Positions 12,701-25,506 are shown, counted from the first letter of the stretch. The stretch is DNA of 64,000 bases from Limnanthes douglasii subsp. nivea (GCA_036936605.1 JAUPFV010000001.1:116940771-117004770); one strand, 5' to 3'. Notes: generated by a model not told the origin, from the letters alone. Program-made: numbers and translations.

Positions 12701-14545
12701 CACAGTTTACGCTCATTCAAATAGTTAAGCATAAGCATCCACACATACAATTATATCAATCTTTATGATGACCTTGTTATTAAAATCAGAAGTAATTTAA
12801 TGGACCGAGACAATAAGCTTTTATCTTTTGGGGGCAGATTGACTTTAGTTAAATATGTCCTTATGGCTATTCATGTCTTCTATATGCAATGCAACCAGAT
12901 TCCAAAATCTACCATCAATAGAACCATCACCTTAATTAATACATTTATGTGGGGTTTTAAAGAAAATTATAACCCTATTATTTGGTCTAATTGGTCCCAT
13001 ATTTGTAAATCTTTTGAAAAGAATGGTATTAATATTAGAAAAATTTCTGATATTCAGAACACTTTATCTTGTCATTTGTGGTTCTCTTTCAGAAATAAGA
13101 CCTCTCTTTGGGCTCAGTTGATGCAATTCATCTACTCTCTATCTCTCTTCCAATAATCTCCAAATCAATAACAATCCCAATGACTCTAAAGTTTGGAAAA
13201 GAATGATCAATATTAGACATATTTATGAGCAATGTATATATTAAAATGGTGGTAGATGTCAGATTGACTTATGGTTAGACAAATGGAACAACATTCATCC
13301 CTTTATAACCTTGTCAACCAATGACAATAATAATTGGTGTAATAGAACTATGGTTTTTGAATTTTGGTTAAATGGTTCTTGAAATTGTCACCTTCTCAGA
13401 TACTATATCCTTCCATCTGATATTAGTAGAATTGCTAACATATCCTCATCTGATTTTTGTTGATGAAAAAATCATTTGGAAGCTTTCAAATGATGGTGAT
13501 TTCTCCTTTAAAAAAACTTGGCATAAGATTAGAACTGTCTATACTAAAACAACTATAAACTCTAAAATATGGAATAGTGTTACCCCTAAGAAGTTATTTT
13601 TCATGCTTTGGTCTTAACGAGTTCATATATGTTGATATCATGCAAATAAGAACTTTTCTCTCGCTTCAAAATGCCATTTTCGTTTAAATTTTGAAACCAT
13701 AACTCATTTGTTTGTTGAATGCCAAATTCCCTAGGAAGTATGACATTTCGCAGGGCTCTTTAGCATTCTTATCAGTCGTCATATGTCTTTCAATCACATG
13801 ATTCATCTTTCGTTTATGCCCACTAGCAAAATCATTCGCACTAGAACTATTATACCTCATATAATCTGTTGGATCATTTGGTCGGCTCGTTACAAGTCTA
13901 AATATAACAACCATCCTTGCAATTCAATTACCTTAATAAACAAAGTTAAATCATGTATGTTTAAATTAGATAATGCTAATATTCTCAAATACACTCATTG
14001 GTCTAATGATTTATAAGTAGCAAAAAATCTTGTATGTTTCAAACATATTAAATCTTTTAAACCTGTTATTTATGTCAAATGGTTAGCTCCTTCTAATAAT
14101 ACATATAAATTGAATTGTGATGTTGTCTGTTCTCTTTATGGTCAGTCTAGCACTCGTATCATTATTAAGAATTGTTCTGTTATTTTAGTTAAAGCACTTG
14201 GCCACCTTTACGGCAAGTACATCACTCTTATTGCTGAACTTAGAGCCTTAATTGATAGTCTTATATATTGCTATATTAATCAGATTTCTAACGTTGATAT
14301 GGAAACTGATTCCCTGCTAACTGAAATTCTTTGCAATGAGGTTGGTCCTTGGGTTTTGTTATCTTTATTGTCTTGCTGTAGGAAGCTCATTAGACCTCAA
14401 ATGAGTTTGACACATATCTTTCGGAAGCAAATTGTTGTCGGTTGGATTACCAAATGGGTTATTAATTTCAAATCTGATTATGATTATAACCCTTCTCAAA
14501 CCTATAGTCGTCTTAAGATCATGATTATCTTCAGAGTCTTAATTT
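9720..14545 (+). pseudogene. Decayed L1-like LINE retrotransposon (ORF1 end, EN, RT, zf-RVT, RNase H)
   Basis: Domains appear in the usual order across shifting frames. A CCHC-type knuckle with its last Cys lost is at about 9,770 (CNHCKHLGHSNYVF). An endonuclease C-terminus is at about 11,050 (CKRLDRTLINESW). RT blocks follow: PGPDGF-like SVSGFDGFNSRFY (11,815), NDYRPISLSNF (11,990), LDMAKAFD (12,205), FSPNLFIIAEEYL (12,400), AYADDVIIF (12,515) and LLSFGGRLTLVKYVLMAI (12,820). Then come a zf-RVT block, IWKLSNDGDFSFKKTWHKI (13,470), and RNase H with AELRALIDSL (14,235). The RT active-site ADD is retained, but many stops and frameshifts make it non-functional. No poly(A) tail or target-site duplication was identified. 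Confidence 0.8.
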
Positions 14546-16860
14546 AAGCTACCTAAGACTGACGAAGTAAATTATTTTTAATAAAGTTTTAATCCGATTA
14601 TGTTTTTTTATTGCTTTACTATCTATATTTGTTAACTATCCATCCATTAAATATATACTTGAATTTATTTAAATTCATAAACATTTATAAAACAAGCTAT
14701 ATAATTTATAAATTTAGGTAAATATATAATATGAATATGTAGATATAATAATTAAAATATATGATCGGAATTTTTTAAGTAACTAAAATTTTGAAAAAAC
14801 ACTATTATAAATTATTTTAATATTATAATTTTTTTCAATAATTTATTCCGACAAGATAGTTTATATGAATTACTCATTTTTTATAGTCTACCGTAAAAAG
14901 AAGTCACCATTCAATCTGGTTGTAAATATTATTACCGCTTTAATTCTTACACAAGTACTTTTTAAACGTTATGATAAAATCGGACAAATATCCAAGTCAC
15001 GTTAGAAATCATAAGCGCGTAGGGCTCGCTTTTCCAAGCTAAAAATGACTACTGGCCACTGGCTTGACGGGTTAAATTAAAATTCCGTAAGGACCGTACA
15101 GTTAAGAAAAGCCATCAATAAGAACTGCACGATTAGTATCAGACTATCACCTACAATCAGGTTTATACTATCTCTGACCAATATGAAAAATAATGGGATT
15201 CAGAAAATAAAAACCAATTATCACACGACACATGTGAACACGATGATAGAGGTGAGATGTAGGGAATAATTGAGCTATTTGTTTATTACCGAGTACGGCA
15301 GGCGCATAAAGTAGGGTCCTCACATGGATAGAAACTTTGGTACGTTATTCACGCGAGTGTCGTCTTCAAGTACGGGAGCACACGTGGACAGTAATGGCAA
15401 GTGTGAGCCCCCTATGGCCAATTTTAAATTTTATTATTGATGTACGACTGCCCGACACGTACATTTTATTTGTAAGCTGGCCTCTTGTTATCTATATTTT
15501 CCAATGTGACCGAAGTTCGATAAAGGATTATGGTAAAAGACGTCAAATATGGTGTCGTATAAAATATACAGAAATTCATTTAAAGTTTTATTGTAATTTT
15601 CTTTTTCAAAAGTTGAGGAGGAGAAAATCAATGTTATCAAATATAAAAGAAAAATCCTTCATATTTCTGAAAAACAGACATAATTTTGTCCCGATAAAAT
15701 CAGACATAAAATTTTTAGTTATAGTTGATGCGAATGTATAGTTTTATTCATTAAATTATTATTATTATTATTAAAAAAAATTGATAAGAAAAAAGTCAAA
15801 TTTATCAAATATAAAAAGAATTCAAAATTTTAAAAAAGAATATAAGCTAAAATTAGATAAAAGTTAATTGTATGTACATTATTATTAATAAAATATATTA
15901 TCTTTTAATTGTATGTACCATTGTATAAATATTTTTTATTTTTTTATTAATTTTTGGATATTATATTTTGGTTATGATTTTTTTCTAATTTTTAGTTAGG
16001 ATATCAAATATAATATAAATATAACATCTTAAATATGTTTTGAGATCTTTTTTAATCTCGTATCAAGTTTCAATTTATTGTTTTTTCATGTTTAAAATTT
16101 ATATTTTGAGTTGGATAATTTTTAATGTATGGTCAACTATGTTGGTATGATCGTGATACTTCTTATTTTCCTAAATAAAAGCTTAATGTGTAAATGATAA
16201 GTATTTTTATTCTATTTTAACTACTTAACTTAGAGTTGGATCCCGTTTGAATCTCTACCCGTCGTTAAGTTGTTATTTTTATTTTCAAATTACTTTTATT
16301 AGATAATTTCCAAGCTATTCACGTCGTTTAGCGGTTTAATATTCGACAATCGTCTAAACTTGATTATCTCGTTATCTTCTATCTCACTTGTGTTACCATT
16401 GTTATTTGTGTTATCTTATTCCTATCGTCTATCTTCATAATTTAAAACAACGTTCAATAATATTTTGGCTTTCGATGGTACTTTATATAAATCTTACCTA
16501 AAATATCGTCTTATTTTACCTTCAATTAGTACAACGCCTCATATTGTTCTTACTTGATACATCATTTTAGTTTTATCTTATTATTATGAGAACATTATTT
16601 TATATTGAATAAAACATAATTATTGAGGCCGACATTTTTCATTGCTTAAATAATCTTTTATATCTTAATGTGAATCTTTATATTTTATTCGCGACGTAAT
16701 TGTTTATTATAGTCATTTTATCTAGCTCGTCAAGATATTTTAATGGTTTATGTCGTTTCCTAGAACTCATCAATTTATTTTATCATTCTAGCTTGTAAAC
16801 GTCGTTTGAAAAATATATGATGATTCACTTGTCTTATAGAATTTTTATTCGTATATAACA
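14546..16860. other. Gene-free AT-rich sequence
   Basis: There is no recognisable gene. A 134-codon open frame at 15,337-15,741 (plus) matches nothing I know, and its second half is lysine-rich and low-complexity. A slightly GC-richer island lies at about 14,990-15,420. No element boundaries were seen. Confidence 0.4.
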
Positions 16861-17251
16861 TATTTAAATGTTGTAACATTTGGAAAATATAACTAAAATT
16901 TATTTATAAACATTTCTTAGAGAATATGTGGAGATCATCATGTGGATAACATATCTAAATATTGTTTATAAATATCGTCTAGAGAACATATGGAGATCAT
17001 CGTTTGAAAATATATCCAAGTGTCGTTAATCAATGTCATCTGGAGAACATATGAAGATGCCCATTCAAAGAACATGTTTGGACTTCGTTAATAAATGTCA
17101 TTCGTAAAACATATGAAGTGTTGAATAAAGAACAAAAGAGAGTGGTTATGGTTTTTGTATTATTTAGAAACTGTGTCAATTACATAATATAAATGATCTT
17201 ATTTATAGATATAATAAATGGATAACGCATTTGGGCCTTATATCTTTAACA
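16860..17251 (-). repeat. Putative 3' LTR of Copia fragment 2 (inner edge at 17,251)
   Basis: On the minus strand an LTR-like start TGTTAAAGATATAAGG begins at 17,251, just after the end of the RNase H region. A TATA-like TCTATAAATAAG follows about 50 bases in. The outer (left) edge is not defined; the 62-bp array lies within the likely span. No matching 5' LTR was found. Confidence 0.4.
16903..17125. repeat. 62-bp tandem repeat, about 3.6 copies
   Basis: Units begin at 16,903, 16,965, 17,026 and 17,088 (62, 61 and 62 bp, then a partial). Each carries TTTATAAA/TTAATAAA, then T(A/G)GAGAA(C/T)ATATG, then GAAGAT or GAGATCATC. The copies are diverged. The array lies inside or beside what looks like the 3' LTR of the minus-strand Copia fragment and may be an LTR-internal array. 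Confidence 0.65.
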
Positions 17252-17299
17252 CCATCTCTCAAACTCACAATGCAACAGTAATAAGCATTGAGAGTTTGT

Positions 17300-19260
17300 C
17301 ACAAAGAAAACAAAACACCGCTGTTGACTGAGCTTTTCGTGAAAATATCAGCAACCTCTAAAGCTGGTGGAACATATGAAAGCGAGATGGTGCCGATCTG
17401 AAGATGATGCCGAGTGAAATGACAATTTATTTCAATGTGTTTCGTCCTCATATGAAAACATAATTCTTTGATATATGCATGACGCTTTTGTTATCACAAT
17501 GTAGGGAAGCGTGTTTAGTAACATTAACCCTCATATCTGCAAGAAGCTATCGTAATCAAACAATCTCACATGTGGTGACGACCATATCACAGTACTCGAC
17601 TTCAGTAGATGTTCTAGATACAACATCTTGTTTCCTGATTTTCCATGATATTAATGAATCTCCAAGGAAAATACGGAAACCGGTAGTAGATTTTTGGTCA
17701 TGAGGATCACTATCCCAATCAGCATAGCTATAGGCACGCAGTTCAAGTGAAGAGGTCGAAGAAATAAAATGTTTTGGAATGAGTGCCACGAAGATATCTC
17801 AACATTCGAAGAATAACTCCACAGTTGACGGATGTAAGAGCATTAACAAACCGACTAACCACATGAACATCATAAGCTATATCTGGCCGAGTAATTGTAA
17901 GATAGACCAATCTCCCTACAAGAGTTCAATATAGAGTTGGGTCTAACAAAAGAACACCATCAGTCGGAGAATACCGAGCATTGGTTTCAAGAGGGGTATC
18001 TACCATCCTGTTATCAAAAGTCGCACTCGCTCGAATAAATCAGATATATATTTTATCTGAGAGAGAATATAACCTTTTGGAGAGTGAGCCACCTTAATAC
18101 CTAAAAAATAACGTAATAGTCCCAAGTATTTCATTGTAAAACGTTGAGCCAAATCATGTTTTAGTACTTCAATTTCATGAATATCATCTCCTGTAATGAT
18201 CATATTATCTATATATAAGGATAAAATAATTTGTCCTGCACTCGTACATCTAATAAATAAGACCGAATCATGATTACTAGCAAGGAAACCGAGTGAAGTA
18301 ATAACTGTAAGGAATTTTTCAAACCATGCACGCTGAGCTTGTTTGAGACCATATAAAGCTTTCCTAAGTCGAAAAACTTCACTTGGTTGGTGAGCAACAC
18401 GTGGAGGAGGAGTCATGTAAACCTCCTCATGAAGATCAATATTAAAAAATGCATTTTGACATCTAGTTGGAAGATCTTCCACTGGAGAACAGATGCATTG
18501 ACAATAAGAGTACGAAGAGTCATCATGTTTTACAAAGGGGAAAATATCTCATCATAATCCATACCATACTTTTGTGAATACTCTTTTGCTACAAAACGAG
18601 CCTTATATCTTTCAACAGACCCGTCAGACTTTGTTTTAATTTTAAAAACCTATCGATATTTGATTATCTGCTTACCGAATGAAGGTTCAACTATATCCCA
18701 TGTATGAGTCTGATAAAGAGCGGTAAGCTCTTCGACTAGTGTATTTTCCAACGAGGATTAGAAACAAATTATTTAAACGATTAAAGTTTATATAAATTAT
18801 GTATGTTTGCTATGAAAGATCCGTAATGAGCTGAGCAAGAAGAATACGTAAAATCTGGTAGTTTGGTAGACTTAAAATTACAAGTAGATCTACTGAGGTG
18901 TGGAGCTGGTGGTTCACTAAAAGAAGGAGCTGACTCAGGTCTTGATAAAGCATAAGTAGTATCAGTTGTAGTCGATGTCCGATGAGCTAGCACACCAATA
19001 TCAATGGGTATGTCGCTATTATTTTCATAATGATCAATAGTCTGAAGTTTGGTACTTGTTATATCATGTGATTTTGCTGGAATCAAATAAAACGAGATAT
19101 GCTCAAGAAATGTAACATATCGAGAGACATAAGAAATGTTAAAGTAGCTGTGAAAGATCTTTTAAGACTCCAATGGGAAGAAAATACGTGAAGAATAATA
19201 AACTTATCCATAAAAATTCTGAATTTAATCATCTAAAGCCTCCGACATAAGATAATGTTT
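17300..19260 (-). pseudogene. Ty1/Copia polyprotein fragment 2 (IN end, linker, RT, RNase H)
   Basis: Right to left it shows the integrase C-terminal linker (about 19,100 and 18,880: SRSTCNFKSTKLPDF). The RT start is in another frame near 18,640 ([17 protein letters not shown]), then VFRLRKALYGLKQA (18,370) and the active-site block LYIDNMIITGDD (18,200), where the usual YVDD has become YIDN. RNase H follows: DIAYDVHVVSRFVN (17,880), SYADWDSDPHDQKSTTGF (17,720), SWKIRKQDVVSRTSTEVEY (17,620) and CDNKSVMHISKN (17,490). It is broken by frameshifts. The gag and protease parts were not found, so the 5' half is missing. Confidence 0.8.
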
Positions 19261-19929
19261 GGAAGTCTAATAGTTAATACAAGTAGTGAGCATATAAAGG
19301 AAATGTCTATAATCATTATAAAAGAATCTATAAGTAATCGAGGAAAACTGTAAGTAGCTGACATGAAATGTACCAATTTTGAAACAAAAAATATTGTTTA
19401 TGTTTTGATAAAGGTTTTGATTTACATCAAAAAGGAAAATTTGATTTTTTTCTCGGGTTAATTTGGAGGCATTAGAATGAGGTAAACATACATGTTCACT
19501 TGCATTTGGATTTAATACAACTAAATTATCACACACATAAATTATTAATTTTATGTACACACGTTGTTACTCAAGTCAAATATATAAATATATATGATGT
19601 ATAAAATAATATATTTTCACATGGCTTCATAATGCGACATTGTCTCAACAACTCAATTATCATTTACCCAACTTTTTCATGATGTATTATATAGAAAGTT
19701 AGTCTATTATATACATATACATTAATACAGATTGTTAAGCACATACTAATGCCATAAAAATTAGATAATAAAATCAGAGAATGCTTTTAATTGGAGCAAA
19801 TAATTGAGAAATTTGTTGCAATTCGCAACAACAATGATTCAAGCTCATATTGATAAGTTCTAAAGGCTAAAAATATACTTTAAAGTTATTTTAGCTATAT
19901 AAACCCATTTTGCTCAAGATCAGATGATA
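19261..19929. other. Gene-free AT-rich sequence
   Basis: An open 97-codon frame on the minus strand at 19,267-19,560 has no recognisable domain. I see no other feature. Confidence 0.35.
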
Positions 19930-20590
19930 AGATTTTTAAAACACGTCAAAATGATAAATTCCAAGAATCAAGAAGATATATTTTGTATTTATTATTCAAA
20001 ATATATTTTCATAGTTTTTTTGTCTGGTTTAAGAGAGTCAATGAGATACAATGCGTATTTATTATCTAAGATTTACTTTCTCAGTATTTTTATTATGTTT
20101 TATAGAGTCAATGAGAATTATTGAGTATTTATTATCCAAGATCTACTCTTTTAGTCTTTCGAGTCTTTAAAATCACTTAATTCTCTTATAAGAGAGTTAA
20201 AGATAATTATTTTGTTTCTATTATTTGTCTTTCTTTACATGGCTACATATAAAGCCTAAAGTATTTTTGTAATAATCATATTCATTCAACTAATAAAGAA
20301 AAAAATGAGTTTTACTCAAATTATTTGTCTGAGACAACTCTATCAATAAATATTATTGTGAGAAACAAGTTTAGTTTCTCCTTAACAAAGGCTTTCCATC
20401 TACTTTATATCACAACTCGATCCATTGTTTTTCTATCATTATCATCCATCTCATTTCGTCTGTGAGTATTCTCCAAACAATATTGAATCAAACTAATAGT
20501 CCATCTACCATTACACACATCATCTATTATGTTCAAATTGTGAGTTTTCTTCAAACAAAAACTTCTACATTCACACCGCTTTCGTTCTTA
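19930..20590 (+). repeat. Possible 5' LTR/leader of Gypsy fragment, with ~70-bp internal repeats
   Basis: The word AGTCAATGAGA occurs at 20,037 and 20,107, each followed by TATTTATTATC(T/C)AAGAT(T/C)TACT, with a weaker first copy near 19,975, giving a period of about 70 bp. A TATA-like ACATATAAAGCC lies near 20,245. A degraded match to the tRNA-Met primer site (TGATATTAAAGCT) lies near 20,600, just before gag-like sequence. The LTR boundaries are not defined, so this is tentative. Confidence 0.4.
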
Positions 20591-20649
20591 TATCATATGA
20601 TATTAAAGCTTGAAAGTTCGTTATTAAGGTTTTATTATCCTTATACACT

Positions 20650-23145
20650 TACAGTGGTAAAAAACACTATGAAGACTCTTGTTAAATTGATGCTTACTAT
20701 GCAAGAGCAGATGCGAGTACATAATGAAATGATGAAGCACAAAGTGAAGAATTTTATAATATGAATAACAAATTAGAGAACATATTGGACAAACTGGGAG
20801 ACCTATAATGAGATTTAAAGCCATCAGAAGCCTCCCACCTCCATAATAATAACAACATGATAAAATATAAGATGAAGATTATAACATGCTTAATTTGGAA
20901 TATGACCCTCTATACTTTTTGTTTCATTGAAACCAAAGAAAAAGAAAGAGATGAATAACTAATGAGGCCTAAAAATATACAGAGGTAAAAATAAAACGTC
21001 ATTCATTTACTAGAAAACCACATGTTAATGCCTACATGGATTTGAAATGGCGTATAGAGTATATTTTTGAGTGTTATTGATATAATGAGAAAAATAATCT
21101 TGCCTTAGCTGCTACATAATTTTCAAAGAGTGCTCTTATTTGGTGGGATAGAGAAGTAACATAAAGAAATGAGGAAACGTTACAAACTCATATATAGTTA
21201 GGAGAACATGAAGTTTCTCTTAAGGCAAAGATATGCACTTGCTTATTACCATTGTGAACTACAAAAATATTTTAAGAAGTTCTCTTAAGTAACAAAACTG
21301 TTGAAGAGTATTTTGATGAGTTTGAACAGCTCAAAAATTGTTTAGGACTAGATGAGTTCGTGGAGGCGCTAATGGACCAATTTATATATAAAATTTGTTT
21401 AGGACTAGATGAGTTCGTGGAGGCGCTAATGGACCAATTTATATATGGTTTGTAAGAACGTATTACAAGAAATGTTGAAAGGCAATAATATACTAAGTTG
21501 TATGAAGAATTTTATATTGTTGTCCAGATTGAGTAGTAAATCAAACACACAAATACTACATTCAGTTGGACTAAAATAACACAAACACGAACTCCAAATA
21601 ATAACAAACCTTTGGATACAAAAAATCAATGAAGACTGATGTAAAAAGAAATGAAAGGACAATTGAAATCCTCAAGATTACAAAAACAAAATCTAGTCCA
21701 ACTAAAGCTCGCAAAGTTAAATGTTTTAAATGTTAGGGATGTAGACTTTATGCTAGGGAGTGCCCAAATTAGCATTTTATTTTTATCACTCTAAGTGGAG
21801 AATGTGAGTTATAAGATGAATGTGAAAATAATAAATGAGATCACGAATATGAAACTAAGTATCCAGATGTTGGCAATTTATTGGTGGCAAGAAGAGTCCT
21901 AAGTGCAATAATCCAACCAGATTAAACCACCCAAATGAAGAATATATTTTACACCAGATGCACTATAAACAAAAATGTATGTACTCTAATCATATATGGA
22001 GGTTTATGTACTAATGTGACCAACAAGTTTATGGTGGACAGATTAGGTCTTGCAAAGACTAAACATCCAAGTCCTTACAAGCTACAATGACTCAATGATT
22101 AAGTTGAATTACACATCACATATCAGGTCACTATGTCATTCAACATAGGAAAATATTAAGATAAGGGTTTGTATGATGTAGTTTATATGCATGTTGGAAA
22201 CCTACTATTTAGTTATCTATGGCAGTTTGATCGTGAAGTGTGTCATAATTGACGCATAAATATATACTCATTTGTGCATAACAATTTTTTTTATTAATAC
22301 CTCTTAGCCCATCTAAAGTTCATGAGATGCAAACACGAATGATTAAAGAAGTCGAGGTAAGTAAATCAAGCCTATATTTATCGCCATATGCTGTTTGAAA
22401 GTCCATGAATATTGGAAGCAGCGCACTACTAATTTTGTTAAAAAAAATACTTCAGTTCAGGAGTTAACATGCTAAAATTACCAAATGAAATAAGTTTTTT
22501 TTAAAAAAAGTATGAAGAATATTTTTCCATAAGAGATACCCCATAGTTTACCCCCACTTCGAGGCAATGAACCCCAAAAAAACTAAGGAGTTAGAGAAAC
22601 AAGTGCAAGAAATGATGGCTAAAGGATACATCAGAGAGAGACTTCGTCCTTGTGTTGTACCAGTTGTATTAGTACATAGAAAAATGGTAGTTGGAGAGTG
22701 TGTGCATTTTTGTCCCATTAAAAATATCACCATCAAACACCGCTATCCAATTCCAAGACTTGATGACATGTTGGATAAAATTAGTGGTGCCATAATTTTC
22801 TCTAAAATTAATTTAAGGAGTGGTTATCACCAAATCAAAATGTGAGAGGTAGATGAATGGAAAAAAATTTCAAAACCAAGTCACAATTGTTTGAATGGTT
22901 AGTAATGCCATTTGGTCTTACTAATGCTCCAAGTACCGTTTATGAGACTGATGAATAAGGTTTCAAAAGTATATTTATGTAAGTTTGTTGTGGTATACTC
23001 TGATTATATACTGCTTTACAGTAAGAGTTTGATAGAACATCTAAAGCATATTGAGATGGTTTTGCAAACTCTAAGACAAGAAAACCTTTATGCTAATCTC
23101 AAAAAGTGTACATTTTGCACCGATCAACTTGCAAATTTTTTATAA
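20650..23145 (+). pseudogene. Ty3/Gypsy gag-RT fragment, heavily decayed
   Basis: Gag traces run from about 21,010 (VNAYMDLKWRIEYIFECY, then KSALIWWDREV and VEEYFDEFEQLKN). They match the gag of plant Gypsy elements ('DAYLDWExKVExxFxC...WWDQ...VEEY'). A degenerate CxxC knuckle lies near 21,735. RT blocks follow: EMMAKGYIRERLRPC (22,605), HRYPIPRLDDML (22,738), KINLRSGYHQIKM (22,806) and MPFGLTNAP (22,910). The active-site region is YSDYILLYSKSLIEH (23,000), where YxDD has become YSDY, followed by KKCTF. The coding trace stops at about 23,145, immediately before an (AT)n microsatellite. RNase H and integrase are absent. Confidence 0.75.
21338..21446 (+). repeat. 57-bp in-frame tandem duplication inside the Gypsy gag
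   Basis: The stretch beginning TTGTTTAGGACTAGATGAG at 21,338 is repeated from 21,395, almost base-perfect through ACCAATTTATATAT. The 57-bp period is 19 codons, so the gag reading was preserved. Its near-identity inside an otherwise decayed gene suggests it is recent. Confidence 0.9.
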
Positions 23146-23160
23146 TCACATGTAAAAAGT

Positions 23161-23162
<2 letters not shown>

Positions 23163-23215
<53 letters not shown>
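23163..23215. repeat. (AT)n microsatellite
   Basis: About 26 uninterrupted AT dinucleotides, abutting the truncated end of the Gypsy RT fragment. Confidence 0.98.
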
Positions 23216-23219
<4 letters not shown>

Positions 23220-24620
23220 TAACTGAAAGTTTTATACACAATTTTATATTGACAGTAAAAATATAACTCAACTATGTTAGAATAAACATGATAATTTAGG
23301 TTATGAAAGTATATTTCAGCTTATATTTCAGTATCCGTGCTTCGAGGTTCCTAAACTTAAGTTTTTGTACTTAAGTTTATGTCCATAGACAATATATTTG
23401 ATTTTATAGATGTAACTATTAAAAAAAATTCACTATATTCATAACTTTTTAGCTCCATGGCGAGCCCTGACCCAAATTTTGTTCATAATAGAAGTATCGT
23501 CATTCAAAAACCTATTGTTGTAACGACAAGACACAAAAGTGCAACAATTGAAAAAAATCTAATGTAACTTTTTGTAAAATATTTGTATAGTTTTATTGCG
23601 ATAACCAACTTAATGTCGTGGCGAAATAAGAATTTCAAAATGTTTTTGTACTCTCGTGTAACAATAGGCCAGAGAATCGCGACAAAACTAATTATGTAAC
23701 TTTACATAACTTTTTAAACTTCATTTACCGAGGCGAAAACCATATATACCGTATAAATATTCATATAAAAGCTCAAAAACTTGTCAAAGAATCATCATAT
23801 TTTTTCTTTAAAGTTTGAAGTTAAAAATTTTAAGATATATTATATACAATCATGATTTTTGGATATAAATACATACTTCTAACAAACACTACCAAAACCA
23901 CAAACAAGATTCAATCCCAATTTGAGTATTCTTTTCAGAATTTACAACAAATCATACTTATCATTAAATTAAAAATATAAAATCCTATAAACTCATTCTC
24001 AATGAGTGTCTCTAATAGAATTTGTTGGATATAATCCTATTTTTATTAAACTTAAGCACCCATGAGGTTTGTAATTCATTCTAAAATGCGGAATTAGTAT
24101 TTATATTATGTATTCATGATTCAGATTTTTGGATTCTATGTTTTTGTTTGGTGAGTTGATCTTGTACGTTTAGATCTTCCAAAAGTTTGCAACCATTTTT
24201 TTTGCTTTGGTTTGAATGAACAATCAAATCATATATTGTTCTTTAATTTTATGTTTTGTGTGAGTATGTCACAAAAATACATACCATATTTTCCAAAAAT
24301 ATGAAAGCTCGTTTTAAACTTATTTGTTTTTCCTTTTTAACGACCATTGTTTTATAGAGGAATTTAATTAAAATTCAAACACTATTCAAAATAAAAACTA
24401 AAACCTGTTAAGTTACCGTTGTTAGAGAATCATAATCTCAAACTTATTTTGTTCTCACGAGATACTCTCAAATGTGTTCGTTTTGCTTAATATTTTAGGA
24501 TTTAATCCCTCATAATATCACGAATAAACCTAATATTTATAAAATTACTTCCATGATACAAATTTTATAATATGTTATTTAATATATAATTATTTTTATT
24601 AGATTAATATTGATGATAGT
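23216..24620. other. Gene-free AT-rich sequence
   Basis: No coding frame or recognisable element end was seen. It separates the Gypsy fragment from the CGCAAC motif cluster. Confidence 0.45.
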
Positions 24621-24627
24621 TAAATGC

Positions 24628-24903
24628 CCGTTTCGCAACCAAAGTCCTATTTACGCAACTATTTTCTTATTATTTACACAGCTCTTTGCACGTCATTCCG
24701 CAACTGTACACGTTGGTTTTTCCTCGCAACCAATACACAACTACTTTCTTCTTATTTACGTTTAATATTCTTTCGCAACCTAATTACACGTATTCCGGTA
24801 ATTGGAATACAATTATTTTCTAACCAATTACACATAATTCCGCAACTCGAGTACAATTGTTCTTGCAGACTTATTTCACAAGCCAATTACACATAATTAC
24901 GCA
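24628..24903 (+). repeat. CGCAAC short-motif cluster
   Basis: Seven copies of a CGCAA(C/T) core lie within about 275 bases, all on the same strand: TTTCGCAACC, TTACGCAACT, TTCCGCAACT, CTCGCAACC, TTTCGCAACC, TTCCGCAACT and TTACGCAATT. They are separated by 20-70 bases and interleaved with CAATTACACATAATT or related TACACGT/TACACAA words. The frame open through it (24,624-24,896) has only short motif-encoded peptide echoes and is unlikely to be a gene. The design resembles the motif arrays of the MULE at 42-61 kb, with a different word. Confidence 0.6.
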
Positions 24904-25500
24904 ATTAAAAAAAAATAAAATTTCATGGATCTAGTTTTGTTGGTCTAAAAAAACAATACTAATAGTATTTTCAATTTTTTTTGAAATTATAGTTTGAAAG
25001 AGATAGCATTTAATAAAAAAAATAAAAAACAAAATGGTTAAAAAATAATTTCAACTAACTACAACATAATTAATAGGTTTTCAGACTTAAAACGAGATAA
25101 TTATTTGTCTTTATCAAATTTTAAATAATTATTGATATATAAGTTTGATGTTGGACAGTTATTAATAAATTATTAATTTTTAAAATAATATATATCTACT
25201 AAATACTAATGAATATAAAGTAAAATTGTAACTACTGGGACATAACTCGCATTCACGAATCGGACCTAAGTAGAATCCCCGAACCTCCTGAAAAACTATC
25301 GAATTGTACGGTGGCCTACAAAAATAATAACTGGGTTTAAACGGTCTCCAATGGGCCAAACCAGCTGAACGCATAGGTTAAAATAATCTTATAAGTAATT
25401 AGTTTAGCTGATATGACATTTTTCAAATATGATTCTGGTTTTTAGATTCAGAATACAAGGTGTCTATTATGTCATAACTTATATTTTTGTAAAAAAGAAA
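24904..25500. other. Downstream flank of the RopGEF gene
   Basis: AT-rich, with no gene seen. It includes the 3' untranslated region of the minus-strand RopGEF, whose polyadenylation site I cannot place. Confidence 0.4.
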
Positions 25501-25506
25501 CATTGT

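Noticed and set aside
15337..15741. 134-codon open frame as a gene
   Set aside because: No family resemblance. The second half is lysine/serine-rich low complexity, there is no splice or promoter context, and an open frame of this length is not meaningful alone.
19267..19560. 97-codon minus-strand frame upstream of the Copia fragment as its gag
   Set aside because: No gag, zinc-knuckle or protease pattern. It is better left unassigned.
24624..24896. 90-codon open frame over the CGCAAC cluster as a small peptide gene
   Set aside because: The frame is open because the repeated motif lacks stops in that register. The peptide only echoes the motif.
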